The notes below the pieces were generated by a model that saw only the letters and a program-made list of their open reading frames with translations, did not search any database and was not told the origin of the DNA. From Actinokineospora diospyrosa (lineage in GTDB: Bacteria > Actinomycetota > Actinomycetes > Mycobacteriales > Pseudonocardiaceae), in the NCBI RefSeq assembly GCF_024171925.1, contig NZ_JAMTCO010000005.1, forward strand, positions 462,170 to 526,169: a DNA stretch of 64,000 nucleotides, given 5' to 3'. Below, piece after piece: positions 1 to 7,481 of the stretch; positions within the stretch are counted from its first letter, which is position 1, and every line of letters starts with the position of its first letter. Position numbers and translations under genes: made by a program.

Positions 1-635
1 TGGCCCTCCTGGAAGATCCACCGGTCGTCACGGGTGTGGATCATGTCGACCAGGTCGCCAGCGCTGCCCCAGACCACCGGGCCGATGCCCGCCTCCTCGG
101 CGGGACCGACCACCGCCGCCCCGGCGCCGTCGGCGAAGATGATCGCGTTGGCCCGGTCGGTCGGGTCGACCCAGTCGGTGAGCTTCTCCGCGCCGATCAC
201 CAGCACCCGCTTCGCCGACCCGGAGCGCACCAGGTCCGACGCGGTGCCCAGCGCGTAGCAGAAGCCCGCGCAGGCCGCGTTGAGGTCGAACGCGCCAGCG
301 GCCTTGACCCCGATCCGGTCGGCGACCTGGGCCGCGCCGTTGGGGATGGGCGAGGGCATGGTGCAGTTGGCCAGGATGACCGTGTCCACGTCCGAGGGCG
401 ACAGGCCGGAGTCGGCCAGCGCCTTGGACCCGGCCGCGACGGCCATGTCGACCAGCTTCTGGTCCGCACCGGCGAAGCGCCGCTCGACGATGCCGACCCG
501 CTCGCGGATCCACTCGTCGCTGGTGTCCAGGTGCTGGGAGAGCTCGTCGTTGGTGACGATGCGCTCCGGCTGGAACGAGCCGAAGCCCAGGATCCGGGTG
601 GCCTTGGCGGTCTGGGCGAGGCGCAACTGGGTCAC
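1..635 (-). CDS. fabH: 3-oxoacyl-ACP synthase III (KAS III), C-terminus cut off by window edge
   Basis: Condenses an acyl-CoA primer with malonyl-ACP, the first step of type II fatty-acid elongation in the cytoplasm. About 211 codons are present from a GTG start at 635. The N-terminal thiolase-fold half is clear: an ILGFGS.QP..IVTN.EL opening, then DTSDEWI.ERVGI, and the nucleophile in AACAGFCYAL (Cys near residue 117). The His and Asn of the catalytic triad lie beyond position 1 and cannot be checked. The GTG overlaps the TGA of fabD (GTGA), so the two are translationally coupled; acpP and fabF would be expected further downstream outside the window. Identity is near certain from the family motifs; only the substrate preference (branched versus straight primer) is open. 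Confidence 0.95.
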   Translation of the reverse strand, partial: MTQLRLAQTAKATRILGFGSFQPERIVTNDELSQHLDTSDEWIRERVGIVERRFAGADQKLVDMAVAAGSKALADSGLSPSDVDTVILANCTMPSPIPNGAAQVADRIGVKAAGAFDLNAACAGFCYALGTASDLVRSGSAKRVLVIGAEKLTDWVDPTDRANAIIFADGAGAAVVGPAEEAGIGPVVWGSAGDLVDMIHTRDDRWIFQEG

Positions 636-1570
636 GCGGCACCCCCGTCGGCGGTCCCTGCGATGAGCTCCAGCACCGCTGCCAGGTCGTCCGGTGTCTT
701 GAGCGCCACGACCGGCACCCCCTTCAACTCGCGCTTGGCCAGCCCGACCAGTGCACCGGCTGGCGGGAACTCCACGATCGCGGTCACGCCGCGCTCGGCC
801 ATCGTCGCCATGCACCGGTCCCACCGGACCGGGTTGGTCACCTGCGCCACCAGCCGGTCGAGCACCTCGGTGCCGTCGGCGACCACGCCGCCGTCGGCGT
901 TGGACAGCAGGGTGCGGGTCGCCCCGGCCGGGGTGGCCAGGGTCGCCGCGTGCGCCCGCAGCGCGTCCTGCGCCGGGGCCATGTAGTGGGTGTGGAAGGC
1001 GCCCGCGACCTTCAGCGTGATCGCCTTGGCCCCCTCCGGCGGCTCGGCGGCCAGCTTCTCGAGGGCGTCCTTGCTGCCCGCGGCCACGATCTGACCGGCG
1101 CCGTTGCGGTTGGCCGCGACCAGGCCCAGCTCGTCGAGGCGGGCCAGGATGCCCTCCTCGGTGCCGCGCACCAGGGCGGCCATCCCGGTCGGCTCGAGCT
1201 CGCAGGCGGCGGCCATCTCCCGGCCGCGCACGGCGGCGAGCGCGATGGCGTCCTCCTCGGTCAGCACCCCGGCGATGGCCGCCGCGGCGAACTCACCGAT
1301 GGAGTGGCCCGCGATGACCGCGTCGGCCGGGATCTCGACCCGGCTCGCCAGCTCCGCGTGCGCCAGCAGCGTGGCGGCCACGATCAGCGGCTGGGTGATC
1401 GCGGTGTCCTTGATCTCGTCGGCCTCGGCGGTGGTGCCCAGCCGCGCCAGGTCGAGCCCGGCGATCTCGGACCAGGCGGCCAGCCGCTCGGCGGCGCCGG
1501 GCAGCTCGAGCCAGGGCGTCAGCATGCCGGGGGACTGGGAACCCTGGCCGGGCGCGAGGAGTGCGATCAC
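632..1570 (-). CDS. fabD: malonyl-CoA:ACP transacylase
   Basis: Transfers malonate from CoA to acyl carrier protein, supplying the extender for FabH and FabF. The protein (312 aa) opens with VIALLAPGQGSQ, the standard FabD N-terminus, and carries the nucleophile in AGHSIGEFAAA and a later conserved His in AGAFHTHYM. The reading frame stays open to 1615, but the family starts at this VIALLAPGQG, so GTG at 1568-1570 is preferred; GTG at 1583-1585 is the alternative. The stop overlaps the fabH start by four bases. It lies downstream of the PucR-type regulator gene at 2137-3324 on the same strand, but a 566-bp gap with an inverted repeat (1851-1993) separates them, so fabD probably has its own promoter there. 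Confidence 0.93.
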   Translation of the reverse strand: MIALLAPGQGSQSPGMLTPWLELPGAAERLAAWSEIAGLDLARLGTTAEADEIKDTAITQPLIVAATLLAHAELASRVEIPADAVIAGHSIGEFAAAAIAGVLTEEDAIALAAVRGREMAAACELEPTGMAALVRGTEEGILARLDELGLVAANRNGAGQIVAAGSKDALEKLAAEPPEGAKAITLKVAGAFHTHYMAPAQDALRAHAATLATPAGATRTLLSNADGGVVADGTEVLDRLVAQVTNPVRWDRCMATMAERGVTAIVEFPPAGALVGLAKRELKGVPVVALKTPDDLAAVLELIAGTADGGAA

Positions 1571-1774
1571 CTGACCAGCCAACACCGAGACGGCCGCCGG
1601 GGCGCATGCCGTCACTCACCAAGTCGGGGCACCGACTTTGTGGAGAACCTCCAAAAGTGACGACCCTATTACCACTCGCGATGGCGATTCGTTGTCAGTT
1701 GTCGTGTCCGACACTGTGCTGTTGCCCTCTGTTAGTGCGGCGGTCCCTACCTGGGGGGACGTGCTCGGCTCGCC

Positions 1775-1993
1775 TGCGGCGTCGCGAGCGAGGGGGGCCT
1801 GCTCGTTGCCTGGCGGCAACCTCGCGGCTCGGTCCTGGTGGTGCGGTGGGCTCGATGGGGCGGACTTCCTTTGCGCGGGGCCCCTACGACACCCGTGGCA
1901 GGACCGCAAAGCAGGGGCCGAAAAGACTGGCCCTGCCGCGAGGAAACGCTACGGGTGTCGTCCCCCCGCGCAAAGGAAGTCCGCCCCATCGAG
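1775..1993. repeat. Repeat family A, copy A1: long inverted repeat between fasR-like gene and fabD
   Basis: Bases 1851-1877 and 1967-1993 form a perfect 27-bp inverted repeat, beginning CTCGATGGGGCGGACTT. A second 11-bp stem follows inside (1886-1896 with 1951-1961, ACGACACCCGT), and a third GC-rich pairing (GGCAGG/CCTGCC and GGGCC/GGCCC) closes the centre. The left flank near 1775-1840 has a smaller hairpin, GTTGCCTGGCGGCAAC, also found in degenerate form left of copy A2. Similar copies are at 24238, 28242, 60366 and 63906. Short ORFs run through it on both strands and are not credible genes. Confidence 0.9.
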
Positions 1994-2136
1994 CAGTTGG
2001 CACCGGCGGCTCCGAGGAGCGCGGGGTTGAGCGGGTGGGTTGGGGCGGACCTGACGGGGGCTGGGTTGGCACCTCGGCGTCCGGGTGTTTAGCGATTGGC
2101 TAGGTGGGCTGGGCCCGGTTCCTGGGGGAGCGGTGG
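1994..2136. repeat. Partial ~67-bp direct-repeat units flanking A1
   Basis: The stretch right of A1 contains about one and a half degenerate units of the form TTGGCACC...TCCG...GAGCGGGTGGGTTGGGGCGGACCTGACGG, the same unit found beside the copies at 24.2, 28.2 and 63.9 kb. It runs up to the stop codon of the regulator gene. No gene is supported in it. Confidence 0.65.
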
Positions 2137-3324
2137 CTACCAGAGGCCGCGCGAGCGCGAGAGGCGGCCGACGGCCAGGGCGACGCGCAGGACTAGGGCG
2201 TCTCGCGGGTCGCCTGCGTTGCGGCCGGTCAGTTCGGTTGCTTTGCGCAGGCGGTAGCGGACGGTGTTCGGGTGGACGAAGAGTTGTCGGGCGCAGGTCT
2301 CCAGGACGCCGCCGGTGGCCAGGTATGCCTCGACCGTCTCCTGGAGCGCGCCGCCCGCCTCTTCCAGCGGGCGCGCCACGCGGTCGATGAGTTGCCACTC
2401 GGCTTCCGGGTCGCCAGCCAGGGCCCGCTCGGGCAGCAGGTCGGCCGAGCGGACCGGGCGGGGTGCGTCTGGCCAGGCGACCACCGCGCGCAGCCCGGAC
2501 AGCGCGTCCGAGGAGCTGCGGTGCGCTTCGGCGATGCTGGACACGGTGGGGCCCGCGACGACCGCGCCGTCGCCGAAGGCGGCGGACATCTTGGCCAGGA
2601 CCTCCTGGTCGACGGCGTCCTCGGCGGGTCCGGCGAGGACGATGACCAGCCGGGCTCCCTGCACGCTCAGCAGCACCGGTCGCCCGGCCCGCGCCGCTCG
2701 GCTGCGGACCTCGTAGACCACCGTCGGCGGGTCGTCGGAGGGTGGGTTGCCGACCAGCACGGTGGCCTCCGCCGCCGGGTCCCAGCCCAGCGCGGCGGCT
2801 CGCGACAGCAGTGACTCCTCGGCGTCGCCGCGCACGATCCCGTCGACGACCAGGGCCTCCAGCCGCGCGTCCCAGGCGCCGCGGGCCTCGGCGGCCGAGG
2901 CGTAGGACATGGCCGAGGCGAAGGCGACCTCGCGGCCGTAGCGCAGCACCGCCTCCGAGAGCACGGCCCGCTCGGCGTCGTCGGCGGCCAGGTCGGGCAC
3001 CAGGTCCTCGAAGATCTGCAGCGACACCCGGACCATCTCCACGGTCTGGCGCAGGCTGATCCACCGCGACAGGTCCCGCGGCGCGCCGCGGAAGGTGTCG
3101 GTCGTCAGCCGCAGCGCCTCGCGGGGGTCGCGCAGCCACGCGGTGAACCCGGCGACGCCGTTCTGCGCGACCAGCAGCACCGAGGCCCGCTGGTCGGCGG
3201 GCATCCGGCCGAACCAGGCGAACTGCTCGTCCATCGTCGCCACCGCCGCGGCCGCGAGCTTGCCGGAGGCCCGCTCCACCGCCGCCAGCGTCGCCGCGGA
3301 CAGCCCTTCCGACGCCGAACTCAT
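2137..3324 (-). CDS. fasR: PucR-family transcriptional regulator of fatty-acid synthesis (FasR-like)
   Basis: A 395-aa regulator. The C-terminal ~60 residues are a PucR-type helix-turn-helix (ETCARQLFVHPNTVRYRLRKATELTG), preceded by a GGDEF-like/middle region with no visible catalytic motif. In Streptomyces, FasR of this family activates the fabD-fabH-acpP-fabF operon, and the mycobacterial homolog likewise sits next to fabD; the same position here supports that role. The ATG at 3322-3324 (MSSASEG) is chosen because the open frame upstream has no family resemblance. It is read towards fabD. The gene symbol rests on family plus position, not on a unique motif. Confidence 0.82.
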   Translation of the reverse strand: MSSASEGLSAATLAAVERASGKLAAAAVATMDEQFAWFGRMPADQRASVLLVAQNGVAGFTAWLRDPREALRLTTDTFRGAPRDLSRWISLRQTVEMVRVSLQIFEDLVPDLAADDAERAVLSEAVLRYGREVAFASAMSYASAAEARGAWDARLEALVVDGIVRGDAEESLLSRAAALGWDPAAEATVLVGNPPSDDPPTVVYEVRSRAARAGRPVLLSVQGARLVIVLAGPAEDAVDQEVLAKMSAAFGDGAVVAGPTVSSIAEAHRSSSDALSGLRAVVAWPDAPRPVRSADLLPERALAGDPEAEWQLIDRVARPLEEAGGALQETVEAYLATGGVLETCARQLFVHPNTVRYRLRKATELTGRNAGDPRDALVLRVALAVGRLSRSRGLW

Positions 3325-3424
3325 CCCACCACTCCCATTCCCCAACTCTCGCACGTCACACCGGCTTGCCCACGGGGGACACCGCCGCCAGACTTGATCG
3401 GTACCGGCTACGTGGAGGTGCCCG

Positions 3425-4333
3425 GTGGGGGACAGGGGTCGGGTGTTCACCTGGATCGCCTCGCTCGCTTTGATCGCCGCGGTCGTGGCGTTGACCTCGT
3501 GCGCGGCCGAGGCGCAACCGGAGATCTCCCTCGGCGAGACGTCCGCGGGTGTCGGGTCCGGGGCTTCCTCGAAACCGGCGGACTTGCCCGTCGTCCACGA
3601 CGGCGATGAGGTGGTCGCCACCGGCTTCGTACTCGCGGAGCCCGGTAAGCCTTCCCGGTTCTGCGCACCCGCGCCGATGAGCGGGGTGGACACGGACCGC
3701 TGCCGGTTCAACGTCCCGATCACCGGCGTCGACGGCAAGGACCTGCCCGACCCGGTGACGCTGCGCGGGACTTGGCGGGCGGGCACCTTCGAGGTGATCC
3801 GGCAGGAGCCCGCCCCGCCCGCGTCCACGCCGCCCGACCCCGCCGTCCCGTGCCCGGCCCCGGGAGGCGGGTGGCTGACCAACAACGACGCCGACACCAA
3901 GGACCTGCACCGCTACGTCGTCGACGAGCACCCCGAGGACTTCCGCCAGCCCTGGATCGCCTGGCCCAACGGCTTCCCGTCCGGGAACGTCCCGACCGAG
4001 GACGTGGCGCGCCAGGCCCGGGTCATGGTGGTCGAGGTCGTGCACGGGGAGCTCGCCGACGTGCGCAAGGCGCTGGAGTCGCGCTACACCGGCAACTTGT
4101 GCGTCGTCGCGGCCGGTGCCGGGCTCAGCATCGCCGACCAGGCACACGTCCGCGACGCCACCGAGAAGGCGATCGAGCCGTTCCTGAACGACCCGGCGTT
4201 CGGCATCTACGCCACCAGCGCCGCCGACAAGCTCACCGTCGACCTGGTGGTGCTGACCCCGGAGTTGGTGTCCGGGTTCAGTTCCCTGCCGATGGCGCTG
4301 GTGGAGTTCGACCCCTGGGTGCGCCCCGCCTGA
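3425..4333 (+). CDS. predicted lipoprotein, paralog of the anti-sigma factor sensor region
   Basis: A 302-aa protein starting at GTG 3425 with a lipoprotein signal: basic DRGR, hydrophobic IASLALIAAVVAL, then the lipobox LTSC (Cys about residue 26), so it should be anchored on the outer face of the membrane. Its mature part resembles the extracellular part of the convergent gene product at 4334-5344: both share PGGGW, an N.D....L..Y.....P..F..P stretch, a PNG motif, and ending blocks RYTGNLCV and NGIY/FGIY. The two stop codons abut. Function unknown; the shared fold suggests both bind the same ligand or each other (inference). Confidence 0.75.
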   Translation: MGDRGRVFTWIASLALIAAVVALTSCAAEAQPEISLGETSAGVGSGASSKPADLPVVHDGDEVVATGFVLAEPGKPSRFCAPAPMSGVDTDRCRFNVPITGVDGKDLPDPVTLRGTWRAGTFEVIRQEPAPPASTPPDPAVPCPAPGGGWLTNNDADTKDLHRYVVDEHPEDFRQPWIAWPNGFPSGNVPTEDVARQARVMVVEVVHGELADVRKALESRYTGNLCVVAAGAGLSIADQAHVRDATEKAIEPFLNDPAFGIYATSAADKLTVDLVVLTPELVSGFSSLPMALVEFDPWVRPA

Positions 4334-5344
4334 TCACGGGTAGACGGGGGTCAGCCAGGACCGGACGTGCAGCGGGGCCTGCCGCCCGATGGCCGCGATC
4401 AGCCTGTTGTGCAAGTCGACGGTCAGCCGCACGACGTCCACGACGATCTCGTTCGTTGAGCTGATCTGGTAGATCCCGTTGGCCGGGTCCGCCATCAGGT
4501 CGGTCAGCGCCTTCGAGCGCGACACCTCCTCGGCCCGGTTGTAGTCCGCGATGGTGCTCCAGTCCGGTGTGGACATCACACAGAGGTTCCCGGTGTAGCG
4601 GGCCCGCATCTCCCGCAGCTCGGCGCGGGGGTCGCCGGTGACGACCCCGACCACCAGGACCTCCGGCGGCCGGGTGCCGGGTTCACCGGTCGGCACCACC
4701 AGCGGGCCGTTGGGGTAGTCGACCCTGGGTGGGTGGAACCGGTCGGGGCGGGCGTAGAGGTAGTCGTGCAGCGCGTTGCTGTCGGCGTTGCCCGGCTGCC
4801 AGCCCCCCGGCGGCGGGGCGCAGTCCATCGGTATGTCCGTGTGCCCGTCGCTGTTCGGGGCAGGCGTGCCCAACGTGGCGTCGTGCAGCACCCCGCCGCT
4901 TAAAGTGCCCTTCAGGGTGACCTCGGAGCCGACGGGAACCTGCACCCCCGTGAACGGGAGGCCGATCGGGCACCCCTCCCCGAATGTCGGCACGGGCGGG
5001 CACAGCAGGCGTTGCCCCGCTGATTCGCTGACCGTCCCGGTCGCCTGGGCCGGCCCGTCTTGCATCAAACGCAACTCCAACGTCCTGCCCACGACCCACG
5101 TCACCGTCGGGATCGCCACCGTGGCAGGGTTTTCCACCCGCTGCGCGGGCGTGGTCGGCGCGGCCTTCGGCCAGGCCACCACCGCCCCGACGCTGATCAC
5201 CACCACCGCCGCGGCCGCAACGGCGAGGTACGCGGACCTGTGCCCACCCCGCCACCGCCGCACGTCGGGCTCCGGCGGTTCCGGCTGCGCCAGCCGCCAC
5301 CGCTCGCCGTCCGCCCGCAACAGCTCGTCAACCGGATCACCCAT
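4334..5344 (-). CDS. membrane anti-sigma factor-like protein with extracellular sensor region
   Basis: A 336-aa protein: ~38-residue cytoplasmic N-terminus, one membrane segment (about residues 39-59, YLAVAAAAVVVISVGAVVAW), then a ~275-residue external part. Its ATG at 5344 overlaps the 3' end of the sigma gene by eight bases, the usual arrangement for an ECF sigma/anti-sigma pair. The short cytoplasmic part lacks the HxxxCxxC zinc motif, so if it is an anti-sigma it is of a non-ZAS type. The outer region is paralogous to the neighbouring lipoprotein (shared PGGGW and RYTGNLCV). The anti-sigma role is inferred from position and topology. Confidence 0.72.
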   Translation of the reverse strand: MGDPVDELLRADGERWRLAQPEPPEPDVRRWRGGHRSAYLAVAAAAVVVISVGAVVAWPKAAPTTPAQRVENPATVAIPTVTWVVGRTLELRLMQDGPAQATGTVSESAGQRLLCPPVPTFGEGCPIGLPFTGVQVPVGSEVTLKGTLSGGVLHDATLGTPAPNSDGHTDIPMDCAPPPGGWQPGNADSNALHDYLYARPDRFHPPRVDYPNGPLVVPTGEPGTRPPEVLVVGVVTGDPRAELREMRARYTGNLCVMSTPDWSTIADYNRAEEVSRSKALTDLMADPANGIYQISSTNEIVVDVVRLTVDLHNRLIAAIGRQAPLHVRSWLTPVYP

Positions 5345-5900
5345 CGGACATCTCCAACCGCTCTCGAAGTTTCGCCCGAGCGTCGGAGAGCGTCGACTTG
5401 ACCGTCCCCTCCCCGCACCCCATGACGGCCGCCGTCTCCGCGATGCTGAGATCGGCGTAGTAGAAGCAATCCACCGCCAGCCGCTGCCGTTCGGTCAGCC
5501 CGGCCAGCGCCCGCCCCAGATCGACCCGCGCCGCCACCGCTTCCGCCCCCGGCGCCCCCGCGATTCCCACGACCGCCACCACCTGCTCGGCGTCGTCACC
5601 CGTCCACCCCGCCGCCCAGCCCGCGGTCCGCCCCCGCCGCCGGACCGCCTTCCGCACCTGGTCCGCCGCGATCGCCAACAACCACACCCGCGGCGACCCC
5701 CGAGCCGGGTCGTACTGCCGCCGCTTCACCCAAGCCCGCGCCAACACCTCCTGCACCACGTCGTCCCGATCAACCCCCCACCCCGCCCCCAACCGCCCGA
5801 CCCCCAGTCGCCCCACCACCCGCGCCACAACCCCCACATGCGGCCCAACCCACTCCGCAAACCCCTCGGCCCCCTCCGGAGCCCGCCCCATCCCGCTCAT
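5337..5900 (-). CDS. ECF-type RNA polymerase sigma factor
   Basis: A ~187-aa group 4 sigma factor. Region 2 is recognisable in DRDDVVQEVLARAW and the following QYDPARGSPRVWLLAIAADQVRKAVRRR; region 4 in LTERQRLAVDCFYYADLSIAETAAVMGCGEGTVKSTLSDARAKLRERL, a clear HTH. The frame is open to 6221, but sequence above 5900 is Gly/Trp-rich and unlike any sigma N-terminus; ATG at 5898-5900 is chosen, with GTG at 5907-5909 possible. Followed with overlap by the putative anti-sigma gene. Target promoters are not evident. Confidence 0.85.
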   Translation of the reverse strand: MSGMGRAPEGAEGFAEWVGPHVGVVARVVGRLGVGRLGAGWGVDRDDVVQEVLARAWVKRRQYDPARGSPRVWLLAIAADQVRKAVRRRGRTAGWAAGWTGDDAEQVVAVVGIAGAPGAEAVAARVDLGRALAGLTERQRLAVDCFYYADLSIAETAAVMGCGEGTVKSTLSDARAKLRERLEMSDG

Positions 5901-6495
5901 CCCGTCCACACCCCCCACTACCCCCGCCTCCACCCCCACAGTTGGCCCCCGTAACCCAACCGTGACCCACCCCCCACCCGAACCCTCACCCAACCCTCGA
6001 CGCCATGCCCCAAGCCAAGCGGCCCCACTTGCCCATGCGACGGCCAAAGGCCAACCAGGCTTCACTTTCCGATGCAACGGCCGCAGGCCAAGCGAGCCCC
6101 ACACGAGCGCCGTCCGACGCTGTAGAGGCTCATCAGTGAAAGTTACGTTCCCGCCCTGGTTGTCCAGGTGCTCCACGGCCCCGTGCGCTCCGCGCACTCC
6201 CGCCGCTCCGCACCTTCCCACCCACTCGATGCGAGGGCCGCCAGGCCCAAGCGAGCCACGCCCACTCCGGGTGTTCTGCTCTTCCGTCCGCTACGCAAGC
6301 TCCCCCGGACTCCGCGCTCCACACCTTCCCCGCCCAGGTTGTCCAGGTGCTCCGCAGCTCCGTGCGCTCCGCGCACTCCCGCCGCTCCGCACCTTCCCCA
6401 CCACCGCACCGTGGGGGTCTGGGGGGTCGCCCCCCAGATACAACAAACGCCCGATCAACTGAGCGCGTTCCGCGAACACGCAGAGCCAATCGGGC
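5901..6495. repeat. Gene-free region with interspersed short direct repeats (family C)
   Basis: No convincing gene is seen here; the ORFs present are Pro/Arg-rich products of GC skew. Two ~72-bp direct copies lie at about 6151-6223 and 6331-6402 (GTTGTCCAGGTGCTCC then GTGCGCTCCGCGCACTCC), with a third, more divergent partial copy at about 6270-6330. A second short motif, (A/G)GGCCGC.AGGCC.AAGCGAGCC, recurs near 6030, 6075 and 6230. The arrangement looks like repeated local duplication. Confidence 0.6.
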
Positions 6496-6536
6496 GGGCC
6501 GCCCGGCATGTCGGTGCGCTCGATGCCGGGCGGCCC
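6496..6536. terminator. Perfect 14-bp hairpin upstream of the PnuC-like gene
   Basis: GGGCCGCCCGGCAT (6496-6509) pairs exactly with ATGCCGGGCGGCCC (6523-6536) around a 13-base loop. There is no T-run. It could be a terminator-like barrier or part of a structured leader for the gene at 6720; 6540-6719 otherwise shows no riboswitch consensus that I can recognise. Confidence 0.55.
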
Positions 6537-6719
6537 ATCTCCCCGGTCCCCACCGGTAGTTCCACTATGGAGCGCGGCGGGGGCGGGTGCCAGGCGAGGC
6601 GGGGGAGTTCCCTCTTTCGTGGCATTTCGCCGCCGGGTACCGGCCTGCCGGTCACCCTGGGAACAAGCGGGCCGGGCCCGGTGTTCGGGTAGCTGTCCGG
6701 TCGCGTGGGGTGAGGGGGC

Positions 6720-7343
6720 GTGGTGGGGGTTCTGCTGGAGACCTCGATCTCGGTGTTCGGTCAGCGGATCGCGTTGGCGGAGCTGTTCGGCCAGGTTTTC
6801 GCGTTGGCCGTGGTGTTCTTGGCGCAGCGGCGGACGTTGTGGACGTGGCCGGTGCAGTTGGCGTCGGTGGTGTTGTTGTTCACCGTGTACGTGTCCGCGC
6901 ACCTGGGTGGTCTCGCGGTGCGCCAGGTCGTGGTCGGGTTGATCGCCGTCTACGGCTGGTGGGCGTGGGCGCGCCGCCGGGATCCGGTGTTCGGGGTGGC
7001 GGTGCGGCGGGCCACGCGGGGTGAGTTGTTGGCGACCGCGGCGGCTTTTGTCGTCGGCACGGCCGGGTTCGCGTTGGTCCTCGACGCGCTGGATGCCTCT
7101 TGGGCGCCGTGGCCGGATGCGGCGATCTTCATCGGGACCGTGCTTGCGTTCGCCCTGCAGGCTTGGGGCCTGGTCGAGTTCTGGCTCGTATGGCTGGTGG
7201 TCGACGCCGTAGGTGTGCCGTTGCAGCTACAAGGCGGCTTGTGGTTCAGCGCCCTCGTCTACACCGTTTTCGCGGGTTTGGTCATCCACGGCTGGGTCAC
7301 CTGGTACCGCTCCGCCAAGCATCAGGTGCCCGCGACCGTGTAA
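6720..7343 (+). CDS. PnuC-family vitamin/nucleoside transporter (NMN or riboflavin type)
   Basis: A 207-aa integral membrane protein with about six to seven hydrophobic segments and the PnuC-family look: TWPVQLASVVLLFTVY, VYGWWAW near residue 78, and a C-terminal QAWGLVEFWLVWLVVD followed by a last membrane helix. The family carries nicotinamide riboside, riboflavin or thiamine by facilitated diffusion; in actinobacteria RibM/PnuX members import riboflavin. No FMN riboswitch consensus is seen upstream, so the substrate is left open. Start GTG 6720 follows a GAGGGGG ribosome site; GTG 6723 is equally possible. Confidence 0.82.
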   Translation: MVGVLLETSISVFGQRIALAELFGQVFALAVVFLAQRRTLWTWPVQLASVVLLFTVYVSAHLGGLAVRQVVVGLIAVYGWWAWARRRDPVFGVAVRRATRGELLATAAAFVVGTAGFALVLDALDASWAPWPDAAIFIGTVLAFALQAWGLVEFWLVWLVVDAVGVPLQLQGGLWFSALVYTVFAGLVIHGWVTWYRSAKHQVPATV

Positions 7344-7438
7344 GGCGCTCAGCGGGCCGTAGCGCCATCCCGGGCAATCTGGGGCGGCATTCACCGAATA
7401 CACCCGCGAGAGGCGCCTATAGGGCCCGTTAGACGCAT

Positions 7439-7474
7439 TCGGCCGGGTCCCCGCACACGCGGGGACCCGGCCGA
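7439..7474. terminator. Bidirectional terminator hairpin between PnuC-like gene and aceE
   Basis: TCGGCCGGGTCCCCGC (7439-7454) pairs perfectly with 7459-7474 around a four-base ACAC loop: a 16-bp stem exactly between two convergent genes, lacking a T-tract as is common in high-GC actinomycetes. Confidence 0.8.
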
Positions 7475-7481
7475 GCGCACG

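Noticed and set aside
1851..1993. Short protein starting MGRTSFARG in several family A copies
   Set aside because: The same peptide appears on both strands because the arms are inverted repeats, and base changes follow pairing rather than synonymous sites.
6540..6719. FMN, cobalamin or TPP riboswitch before the PnuC-like gene
   Set aside because: I could not match any of the consensus core blocks; only a hairpin and GC-rich sequence are visible.
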